Below are positions 52,108 to 59,593 of a stretch of DNA of 64,000 bases, piece after piece (the first letter of the stretch is position 1; every line of letters begins with the position of its first letter). This DNA is from Mesorhizobium wenxiniae. Lineage in GTDB: Bacteria > Pseudomonadota > Alphaproteobacteria > Rhizobiales > Rhizobiaceae. The position numbers and the translations under genes are program-made. The stretch lies in assembly GCF_002284535.1 (NCBI RefSeq), contig NZ_NPKH01000011.1, forward strand, positions 1-64,000, in the 5' to 3' direction. The notes under the pieces are model-generated. The model saw only the letters and a list, made by a program, of their open reading frames with translations, did no database searches and was not told where the DNA came from.

Positions 52108-52551
52108 CTACTTCTGCTTCGCCAGGTCGTCCAACCGCTTCAAAATTTCCGTCTCGAGATCTTCCACGCGCTCCGCCAAGCCTACAATTTTCTTGTCAAT
52201 CTTCTCTTTAACGATCCCCTCTAACCTAAACGCTTGTTCAGCAGTAAAGGGCGGCGTTGTCGATATATAGACTGTGTAGTCAAAATCCGCGTAGCAGCCA
52301 AATTTAACCATAATAACCCCATTCTTTGTATAGAATGTTGCGCCCTCAACGCACTGTCCAGCACGTACTTGCTTAAGCCTTGACCCGATCACATAAACAT
52401 CCCCTCTGCCAAGATCGCATTGTATCTCGTTGGCGTTGAAGTTGTTGCAGCTACTGCTACCGGTGTCTGTCTTGCCAAAAATAAACTCGTCCGCGCGCGA
52501 ACCGTTGCTCCCGAAAGCCGAAATAAGTACTGCAACAAAAAGTCGTATCAT
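52108..52551 (-). CDS. Small exported protein with a DUF3011-like Cys pattern and C-terminal coiled coil
   Basis: 147 aa from ATG 52551, with GGAAG upstream. MIRLFVAVLISAFGSNGSRA is a signal peptide. The mature protein has cysteines and spacing like DUF3011 domains (SSCNNFNANEIQC, QCVEGATFYTKNG, FGCYADF), and its last 35 residues are a charged coiled coil. It starts fourteen bases after the stop of the 842-residue exported protein, so the two are probably made and act together in the periplasm or outside. Function is unknown. Confidence 0.65.
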   Translation of the reverse strand: MIRLFVAVLISAFGSNGSRADEFIFGKTDTGSSSCNNFNANEIQCDLGRGDVYVIGSRLKQVRAGQCVEGATFYTKNGVIMVKFGCYADFDYTVYISTTPPFTAEQAFRLEGIVKEKIDKKIVGLAERVEDLETEILKRLDDLAKQK

Positions 52552-52564
52552 TTGAGGCTTCCAC

Positions 52565-55093
52565 TCAATCACCCGAGCCAACGAGTATTTCCTGGTACGG
52601 ATCTATGCCCGCCGCAAGCAAGACCTTCAGGTCTTGCAAGTCGCTCGATGTCAGATTCGAGGGAGCAACCGTTTGATATGCACCAAGTTCGCTCGCCGCG
52701 GCCTGCCTGACACGGAGCAGATCGGTCAGATATGGTGTCGGAGTCAACCACAGCTCGTCGCCAAGTATATCTGACATCTGCGGAAGCGACACCTGCGCTC
52801 CGTTAATGTCGATAGCCCAACCGGAGCCGACATCTTTTTCTTCCGTCAAATGTTGAAATGCGACATCGCTGCCCAACAGCTTTCTAAGCAGAGCAGGCGA
52901 CTTTCTTGCACTGACACCGACCGAATAGGCCAGCTTTGAATGGCCAAAAAGCGCCAGTCGCCTTTCGACAATGTACGCAGCGAGGTTAGAGGCGAAGTAG
53001 GGGCTGCTTTGAAGCAACCCCTTGTAATTGCCGTCGCCTGAACCAAGCAACTCTTTTTTCAACTCCTGAAACTCCTTTCGCGCAGCGTCGCGGTCAACCG
53101 GTTGGCCGCCTCTTGTGCAGGCATGATCCCGGAAAAGCCGTTTTCCTTCCCATTTCTTGCAAAAAATCGAGTCGAAGTCGCTGCCCAGTTGCCAGACCTG
53201 ATACGCCGCTGGCAGCAAAACGTCGCCCGCCAGCATGGCTCGTTGCGCAATCGCAACCTCGGACATATGCACCGCGAATCTCAAACGCTCCTCGGTACTG
53301 CTGCTCAAGCGCTTTCGAGCGTATAGCTGCTCGAGAGTCGGTATCTTTTGATCACCATCGCTCAGGAGCTCGAAGTAGACGTGCGAGGAAACCAGGTAAG
53401 CAACGTATTTGGTCACGGCGTACGGATCGAGCGCCGACGCGACATTGTCATCGTAGATCTCCTCCAATTCGAGGCCTGCGGTCTTGTCGGGCTGCGAAAT
53501 TGCCGCAGCGAACAGGGCTGGATTGGACAGGCTATGGAGTGCGCCGGCGACGTAATACGTCTTAAGAACTTTATATGCGCGTGTGTTGTAATCTACAGAC
53601 GGTGCAAACTTTACGGCCTCCGCGGCTGGCGCCTGCGCCGCATCGTTGATCGCAACATTCGACGGAAGGTGAAATAACTCTGGTATTTTTGCATCGATCG
53701 GCCTGAAGTATTTTTCAAAGGCAGACTTGCAATTCCGAATTGCCGAAGTGTCCGCGTTCTGATCAACCAATTCCTGATAGGATCCAAACGTGATCCGTGA
53801 ATCTTTGAATCGCGGATACCCGGGCAGTTTTTTTGCGAATTGATCGTTGAACGCCTCCCGCTTAACGATGGAAAAGCAGATGTCGAGATCCGACCGCAGA
53901 TCAGCGCGGATCACATCATATATCAAGGCAACGTTCGCGTTAACGGCCGCGATCGCTGCCATTTCCCGCTCGTGATATTGAGTAATCTTTTCATCCAGCT
54001 CGCGAAGCTGCGCGAGGATCTTCTTCTGTAATTCCAGCATCTGCCCGACTGCCCGGGCCATCCCGTCGTTTTCTTGTTCACCTCCAAGCGCTTTGAAGAA
54101 CTTTATTCCCTGAAGTAGGGTGGGAAGCGCCTCGGCCGGATTCGCATAGGCGACGGCAATGTTGGCGGAAAGGGAAATGCCCGATGATAGGATGGATATG
54201 TCCCTGGCCGCGTCAGAATATCCAAGCTCGGCCATGATGCCGGCTGCGGCATCCAGCTGCCTCACGGATCCCTTCGCGAAATCACCGAACTCTATCGCTT
54301 GTTCATTCTGGTCTTCCGCGACACCTTCGTCGCCTGCCTTTATCTCGAGCGTCTTCGCTTTCTCCTTGACGTTTCTTGTCGCGTCTACGGCGGAGGATGC
54401 AGCACCCATCTGCCTCTCGTCAGTCCCAAAATCTTTTGCGGAATAGCCGTTCGGATGGTCTCTCTTATGCTGCTCCACATCGCGCTGAAGCTGTTCTATC
54501 GCGGTCCCAAGGTAGAGAATCGCTTCATTCTGCAATTCGTCCTTTTCCACCTGCGTGCCGACCGAATCGAAGAGACCACCAGGTTTGAGAATATACCGGG
54601 ATCGATAAAGCGCTTCCTGAACTCTCTCAAAGCGCCTCTTCGGAGTATCCAGATCGAGCTCGTCAAAACTCCCTGCCAAGCGCAGCTCTTCCAGTCCCTG
54701 GCGAAGAAGGGTTTTCAGTGCGGCGTCGCGGCGGGCTTCCACCTCTTTGTATTCCTTGTCGACCAATTCTTCGACAAGCGTGCCGCCTCCTGGCGCAAAG
54801 TCCGCTATTGATTTCTCCGTAAAACCGAGGATGTACTCCTTCTTTAGCCGGTCCTCGAACTGTTGGGCAACGACGGCGCGCCTGCGTGCCAGATCCTCGT
54901 ATTTCGCGCGCCAGCCGGCTTCGGCAGCAACTCTTGCGGCACTTTCGACGCTAGGGGTCGAGATCATCTGCATGCACCTAGTGCTGCACACGATCGACGA
55001 TTTTGGAAAGTCGAGCTCGCCCGCATTAGCTGGCCAGCACGAGGCTCCGAAAAGGAGTGCAAGCGACAGGGTTGCAATATGTTGGCGTGCCAA
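52565..55093 (-). CDS. Large exported helical protein of unknown function
   Basis: 842 aa. From TTG 55093 (GGGGGCG upstream) it reads MARQHIATLSLALLFGASCW, a signal peptide with likely cleavage after ANA near residue 24. Two Cys follow (VCSTRCMQM). Much of residues 45-420 is charged helix with heptads (KYEDLARRRAVVAQQFEDRL). One less polar stretch near 300-340 (SSGISLSANIAVAYANPAEA) could insert in a membrane. No enzyme motif was found. It forms an operon with the DUF3011-like gene. A toxin, adhesin or cell-surface scaffold are all open possibilities. Confidence 0.65.
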   Translation of the reverse strand: MARQHIATLSLALLFGASCWPANAGELDFPKSSIVCSTRCMQMISTPSVESAARVAAEAGWRAKYEDLARRRAVVAQQFEDRLKKEYILGFTEKSIADFAPGGGTLVEELVDKEYKEVEARRDAALKTLLRQGLEELRLAGSFDELDLDTPKRRFERVQEALYRSRYILKPGGLFDSVGTQVEKDELQNEAILYLGTAIEQLQRDVEQHKRDHPNGYSAKDFGTDERQMGAASSAVDATRNVKEKAKTLEIKAGDEGVAEDQNEQAIEFGDFAKGSVRQLDAAAGIMAELGYSDAARDISILSSGISLSANIAVAYANPAEALPTLLQGIKFFKALGGEQENDGMARAVGQMLELQKKILAQLRELDEKITQYHEREMAAIAAVNANVALIYDVIRADLRSDLDICFSIVKREAFNDQFAKKLPGYPRFKDSRITFGSYQELVDQNADTSAIRNCKSAFEKYFRPIDAKIPELFHLPSNVAINDAAQAPAAEAVKFAPSVDYNTRAYKVLKTYYVAGALHSLSNPALFAAAISQPDKTAGLELEEIYDDNVASALDPYAVTKYVAYLVSSHVYFELLSDGDQKIPTLEQLYARKRLSSSTEERLRFAVHMSEVAIAQRAMLAGDVLLPAAYQVWQLGSDFDSIFCKKWEGKRLFRDHACTRGGQPVDRDAARKEFQELKKELLGSGDGNYKGLLQSSPYFASNLAAYIVERRLALFGHSKLAYSVGVSARKSPALLRKLLGSDVAFQHLTEEKDVGSGWAIDINGAQVSLPQMSDILGDELWLTPTPYLTDLLRVRQAAASELGAYQTVAPSNLTSSDLQDLKVLLAAGIDPYQEILVGSGD

Positions 55094-55412
55094 TGTCGCC
55101 CCCCATTGCGGTATTTTGGGCAGGTTACCACAGGGGATCGGAGCCTGCCACTAAGACCCGAACGACTTGACGGCCCAAAGAACCAAATCGGAACACATTC
55201 AACTGGGATGTCCCCTGTCGTCGCCGCTAACGTCCGCTTTCAGGCACTGGCAAAGTTGATAGAAACGGCCGACATGGGCGCAAAGCTGCCGTTCGCGTCG
55301 TGGAAGACGTACGTCCGCTTTGGGTCATGGGCGTTCGGCCGGTGGCGAACGAACTTCCGCGGGGGTCATCTTCCGCCATTCCGCACCGGTACTAAGTGTC
55401 AGATTTTATCCA
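55094..55412. other. Noncoding stretch with short internal repeats
   Basis: About 320 bases. ACGTCCGCTTT occurs at about 55228 and 55310, within similar surroundings, and the text has the look of degenerate noncoding DNA seen between rhizobial genes. It should contain the promoter of the exported-protein operon. Confidence 0.35.
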
Positions 55413-56270
55413 CTACAAGAGAGATGTTTGGCCGCTCGGGTTCGAAGCGGTTGCCCAGAATTTGTGAGCGAGATCATGCTTGGCGGCTAGCAAAAGCCAA
55501 TACAATGGCTGGTTCTTGCTGCCGGTGATCAATTTCATCTCGGTCGACGGCCAAACTCCCAGCTTCTCGACCAAAGTGCGCCAGTGCGAGAAGACCTCCT
55601 GGCGCACTCCTTTTTGAGCCTGGTCCTTGTTCACGGCACTCTCCCAGCCCGGCGCGAAAGTTTCGAAGGCCTCGTCATCGCCAGAAAGATTTTTCCCCAT
55701 GTTTCGTTGGAGGTCCATCTGCGCGATGTGAACAAGTATGTCGATTCGCTTGATGCCCGACAGCGCCCTGATCATCCTGAAATCTAGAGCCTCAAGGCTG
55801 AACGGATCCAAGAAAGCGAAATGTAACCCGTACGGGTTCAACTTCGGAATCAGCGTCTCGATCGCCTCGACAGCTGTGCCGACGAACGTCTCTACCGGCG
55901 CACCAAGTCTCCTCAATCGCTCCTCGGCCGCATCGACCCGCTTGCCATCAAGGTCGCCGATATAAACCTTCGTGAACGGCGAACCGCCGGCAACACTCTT
56001 CTTCCAAGCAGCCACTGCCCCACCGTCGATGAACTCGCCGGTCTCGCGAACTTTGGCGCGACCTGGACCGCAGAATGGATCAATGTAAGTAGCCCCAGCT
56101 TTCCGTGGTGCCGTCCAAAGCGAACGAACGCTGCGCGACATGTCTACATAGCGGCAAAGATAGGCGTGCTTCTCCTTAGTCCAGAAGCCGACATCCTCCG
56201 CCGGCAGTCCATCATCGCCGTTTACCAACTTGCCGATTGCGCCCTCCAACCCATGACCCATTGTCCGCAT
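55413..56270 (-). CDS. tcmP: Three-Cys-motif partner protein TcmP
   Basis: 285 aa. GFWTKEKHAYLCRYVDMSRS, GATYIDPFCGPGRAKVRETG and HFAFLDPFSLEALDF are the landmarks of TcmP, a family with a methyltransferase-like fold that travels with the three-Cys-motif (Gp37/Gp68) protein. A C-terminal helical region (EVFSHWRTLVEKLGVWPSTE) is also seen. ATG 56270 was chosen; ATG 56261 is possible. The partner gene is at 47738-48490, so the usual neighbours are separated by about 7 kb of other genes. Biological role is unknown; an anti-phage or modification function has been suspected because of its company. Confidence 0.85.
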   Translation of the reverse strand: MRTMGHGLEGAIGKLVNGDDGLPAEDVGFWTKEKHAYLCRYVDMSRSVRSLWTAPRKAGATYIDPFCGPGRAKVRETGEFIDGGAVAAWKKSVAGGSPFTKVYIGDLDGKRVDAAEERLRRLGAPVETFVGTAVEAIETLIPKLNPYGLHFAFLDPFSLEALDFRMIRALSGIKRIDILVHIAQMDLQRNMGKNLSGDDEAFETFAPGWESAVNKDQAQKGVRQEVFSHWRTLVEKLGVWPSTEMKLITGSKNQPLYWLLLAAKHDLAHKFWATASNPSGQTSLL

Positions 56271-56373
56271 AATGACTCACCATGCGGATCATGCGCCACA
56301 TTGCCGATGATGCGGAACGCCAGCAATAGCTTGGGCTGATACTTTTCCTGTGTTCGCCACAGGAGATCGACCT

Positions 56374-56529
56374 ATGCGCCTCAGCGCAGCGATGATCGAA
56401 AACATCCGGCTTCGTGTTTCCCCCGAAGAAAAGCATGCACTGCGCGCCGCCGCTCTGAAGCGCGGCCTCACGCTGTCCGAATACATTCGAGAAGCGGCAA
56501 CGGAAGCCTCCCAGCGGGCGGCCGCATAG
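56374..56529 (+). CDS. Ribbon-helix-helix (CopG/DUF1778-like) protein, 51 aa
   Basis: A small frame, ATG 56374 to TAG 56527-56529, with AGGAGATCG upstream. The translation has IENIRLRVSPEEKHALRAAA and KRGLTLSEYIREAA, the strand plus two helices of RHH repressors. It is divergent from tcmP, about 100 bases away, and could autoregulate the phage-structural run or tcmP. No toxin partner follows. Confidence 0.7.
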   Translation: MRLSAAMIENIRLRVSPEEKHALRAAALKRGLTLSEYIREAATEASQRAAA

Positions 56530-56530
56530 C

Positions 56531-56773
56531 ATGTCGTATATCCAAGCCCCTCCAATGACGCTCATGCAGCTCTGGCGCCTCCACAGGGCTGAATGCCGGG
56601 CCATAGGCTCAATCGTGGCTGATGCCCGCGGCGGCACCCTTCCCGGCGTCGAACCCCTTTCCAGCGGCTTCGGTTTCAGCGTGACCGACCAACGGGCTGC
56701 TTTGGCTGCCATGCGGCACGGCCCTAGCCATTTCGAACATGCCGCCGTGGCACTGCAAGCAAGGGGCCGCTGA
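56531..56773 (+). CDS. Small phage-associated protein, unknown function
   Basis: 80 aa, starting one base after the RHH stop. MSYIQAPPMTLMQLWRLHRA and RQVALAAM-like helical text give no domain. Its TGA overlaps the ATG of the tail-fibre-like gene (TGATG), so it is co-translated with the structural genes. Confidence 0.5.
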   Translation: MSYIQAPPMTLMQLWRLHRAECRAIGSIVADARGGTLPGVEPLSSGFGFSVTDQRAALAAMRHGPSHFEHAAVALQARGR

Positions 56774-58062
56774 TGGCTAGCATTTACGACTGGAGCATGG
56801 TCGCAGCGAACAATGGCGCGGCTGATGCGCAGATAAATTATTCGGAAGGCATGCCTCCGAGCGCCGTGAATAACTCCGCGAGGCAGGCGATGGCCAGGAA
56901 CGCCGAACTGCTTGGCGACATTGGCGGCGCGCTTACGGCCGGCGGGACAGCCGATGCCCTGACTATCACCACCAACTCGGCGTTCACGGCTTATGCAAAC
57001 GGGCGAATCCTCGCACTGCGCATCGCCACCGACAACACAGGGGCTGCGACACTCAACGTCAATGCCATCGGCGCGAAGTCCATTCGCAAGATGGTCGCAG
57101 CAGGCGAATCTGCGCTGACCGGTGGAGAACTTCAGGCCACCGGCATCTATCTGCTGATGTATCAGAGCGCGCTTAATGCCGCTGCCGGCGCGTGGCTGCT
57201 GCTCAATCCGACTATGGATCTGAGCGCCTATGTCACGCTGACCGGCACGGAAATCCTCACCAACAAAACGCTGACCAGCCCGGCTATTAACACGCCGACG
57301 ATTACTGGCGGCTCCGGCAGTGGCATGACGCTGACCACAGCCACACTTACAACGCCGACACTGACCCTGAAGCAGAGTGCGGCACCAACGCCAACTGCCG
57401 AAGGCGACACCCAGTGGGATACTGACGACAATGTTCTTGCTATCGGCGATGGTGCAGCAACGAAACTTTTCATCCCAATTCCTGCAAGCACTGCGGCCGG
57501 TGACATTGAGTATTTCACCGGGGCCAAAGTCAAGGCTAGGCTTGCCAAAGGTACGGCGGGCCAAACACTGCGCATGAATTCAGGTGCCACAGCACCTGAA
57601 TGGGTCAGTATCACCGGTGCGCCAGATGCTGTCATGGAAGAACAGAAGGCGTCCGCCACAGAAGGCGGCACTTTTACCTCCGGCGCTTGGCGCACGCGTG
57701 ATCTGAATACAGAAGTGCTAGACCCTTCGTCGCTCGTCTCTATCGCCGCGAACGCGTTCACTCCGACCGTGGCGGGATGGGTGGAATGGTCGGCACCTGC
57801 GAGCAACGTCGGGCAGCACAAAACCAGGCTATTCAACGTTACCGATGCCACCGTGGCTGGGGTGGGCTCGTCGGAGCAAAGCGCCGGGAGTGCCGATACC
57901 CAAACGAGGTCATTCGGCGGCGCTCCTGTCGTTGCCGGCAAAGCATACCGCATCGAACACCAATGCACCAACACAGTGGCCACCAACGGTCTTGGTCGGC
58001 CATCCGGCTTCGCCAGCACGGTTGAAGTCTATACCCGCGTCGAGTTCTGGAGGACGGCATAA
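56773..58062 (+). CDS. Tail-fibre/receptor-binding-like phage protein
   Basis: 429 aa. The N-terminal part, MASIYDWSMVAANNGAADAQ and NYSEGMPPSAVNNSARQAMA, is the phage tail-fibre attachment type. Thr-rich beta-repeats follow (TLTGTEILTNKTLTSPAINT, TLTTATLTTPTLTL) ending in a globular beta-domain with TPTVAGWVEWSAPASNVGQH and VEVYTRVEFWRT. It would bind the host surface. It starts at the stop of the preceding gene, and a 22-codon frame follows immediately. Confidence 0.75.
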   Translation: MASIYDWSMVAANNGAADAQINYSEGMPPSAVNNSARQAMARNAELLGDIGGALTAGGTADALTITTNSAFTAYANGRILALRIATDNTGAATLNVNAIGAKSIRKMVAAGESALTGGELQATGIYLLMYQSALNAAAGAWLLLNPTMDLSAYVTLTGTEILTNKTLTSPAINTPTITGGSGSGMTLTTATLTTPTLTLKQSAAPTPTAEGDTQWDTDDNVLAIGDGAATKLFIPIPASTAAGDIEYFTGAKVKARLAKGTAGQTLRMNSGATAPEWVSITGAPDAVMEEQKASATEGGTFTSGAWRTRDLNTEVLDPSSLVSIAANAFTPTVAGWVEWSAPASNVGQHKTRLFNVTDATVAGVGSSEQSAGSADTQTRSFGGAPVVAGKAYRIEHQCTNTVATNGLGRPSGFASTVEVYTRVEFWRTA

Positions 58063-58130
58063 TGAGCAACTTCGTTCTCCTCGAAAACGACGTCATCGTT
58101 CGAGCCTATCGTTTGGAAGACGCTAAATGA
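58062..58130 (+). CDS. Candidate 22-aa microprotein between structural genes
   Basis: ATG 58062 overlaps the stop of the tail-fibre gene (TAATG), and its TGA (58128-58130) overlaps the next ATG. The translation is MSNFVLLENDVIVRAYRLED plus AK. Such tight coupling at both ends suggests it is translated, but it may only be a reinitiation bridge. Upstream GGAGGACGG is a fair ribosome site. Confidence 0.45.
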   Translation: MSNFVLLENDVIVRAYRLEDAK

Positions 58131-59593
58131 CCCTTCAGGAAATCCTGGCCTCGATCCTAAACCCCAACGGGACGCAGCAGGCCCAGCCTGTGCCGCAGAT
58201 GGCAGGCCCGTCACCGGTTGGGGACCACAACAACCCTGCTTTGCTTCGGCAGGCACAGCAGAGGCTTGCCCAACCGCCACAGATGCCGCAACAGGCTCCG
58301 CAGGCCCAGCCAAGGCCAGCGACGCCTCCGCAGCTTAAACAGGGCGCGCCAGCCTCAGAAAGCGCTCCACAGGGCGCCCCTGCACCCGGCGCGGGTGGGT
58401 TTGGCGGACTTGGTGACTTCCTGCAGAACATCATCGCGCCGCAGAGTGCAAAGAAGAACGTGACCGTGGGCTGGCTGACCAATCAGGGCCTTGACGAGGG
58501 CACGGCTACCATTCTCGCGACGGACAAGCCGTCGCTGCGGTCCTATCTCCTCCAGCGAGCGAAAGGCAATGGTCCGACCGAATTTGATCAGCGCGCGCAG
58601 GCGGCCGCTCAATACGGCATGGATCCTCAGTCCGAGGAAGGTCGGAATTTTATTCTCACTGGCAAAATGCCGGAAGAGGGCGGACCGTCGCTTATCAACG
58701 CTGGCGACGGTCGGCTGTATGATCCGAACACCAAGCAATGGATCACGGCACCAAGCACTGGCAACGGAGGACCGTTCGAGGGCACCTCTGTTGAGGCGCA
58801 ATCGCTGAACCATCTGGTCAAGACGGGTCAGTTGACACAAGACCAGGCTGCGCAGCTCGGAGCTGGGAAGACCATCACCAATCCGGCTGATGGATCGATC
58901 ACCTTCCTCACCCCGCAAGGTGTGTTCGGCCAGACGGCGAATGGCGGCCCGCCACAGCCGTTGACGCCACAGGCGGGTGGGGGTGCTGCACCGGCACCGA
59001 ACGCCTCCGGGCGCCCTGGCATCATCCCGCTCACTGAAGGAAAGCCCGGCAAGCTGGCGACCGAAGGCGAACGCCGCAACCGCTCGCTGTATTCGGTGGT
59101 TGAGCCAGAACTGAAGATTGTTGAAACCAACTTCGATGCGCTGGCCGACATCAAGAACCAAGCATATTCCAGGCTTCCTTTTAGCGAATATGTGACGACG
59201 CCAGAATACCAGCAGGCGGCAAACTCGCTTCAGACCATCGTTTCGTCCTACCTCTACAGCGTGTCCGGTGCGACCGCGACACCGGATGAGGTGAGGAAAC
59301 AGACCGATATCCTGACGCCGCGCCCCGGCGAGTCGAAGCCCTCGATCGAGAGCAAGAAACGCCGCGTTCGGGCCATGGTAGACTCAATCAGGCAGTCTGG
59401 CGGGCAGTGGGAACCATCGCGGCCCGGCGGCACTCCTGGCGCACCGGGAGCGGATATCGGACCCTCGCGTGTTTACAATCCAAATCCGCCAGCCTCCAAC
59501 CCCGGCGTGGCCAAGTACCAGAATCGGGCTGTGAACCGTCAGACCGGCGAGATTATCGAGTGGGACGGTAGCAACTGGGTGCCAGTGCAATGA
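58127..59593 (+). CDS. Pro/Gln-rich phage virion/ejection-like protein
   Basis: 488 aa. The first 110 residues are low-complexity (QMPQQAPQAQPRPATPPQLK). A short helical part follows with QSAKKNVTVGWLTNQGLDEG, then more flexible linkers. A conserved-looking helical part spans about 310-430 (SLYSVVEPELKIVETNFDAL, YQQAANSLQTIVSSYLYSVS, TPDEVRKQTDILTPRPGESK). Proteins like this are injected by podophages with the DNA; that assignment is inference from context and composition. The next gene overlaps its end by four bases. Confidence 0.6.
   Translation: MTLQEILASILNPNGTQQAQPVPQMAGPSPVGDHNNPALLRQAQQRLAQPPQMPQQAPQAQPRPATPPQLKQGAPASESAPQGAPAPGAGGFGGLGDFLQNIIAPQSAKKNVTVGWLTNQGLDEGTATILATDKPSLRSYLLQRAKGNGPTEFDQRAQAAAQYGMDPQSEEGRNFILTGKMPEEGGPSLINAGDGRLYDPNTKQWITAPSTGNGGPFEGTSVEAQSLNHLVKTGQLTQDQAAQLGAGKTITNPADGSITFLTPQGVFGQTANGGPPQPLTPQAGGGAAPAPNASGRPGIIPLTEGKPGKLATEGERRNRSLYSVVEPELKIVETNFDALADIKNQAYSRLPFSEYVTTPEYQQAANSLQTIVSSYLYSVSGATATPDEVRKQTDILTPRPGESKPSIESKKRRVRAMVDSIRQSGGQWEPSRPGGTPGAPGADIGPSRVYNPNPPASNPGVAKYQNRAVNRQTGEIIEWDGSNWVPVQ

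Noticed and set aside
57228..58019. 263-codon minus-strand frame over the tail-fibre gene
   Set aside because: Antisense to a repeat-rich gene; the repeats keep the opposite strand open by chance.
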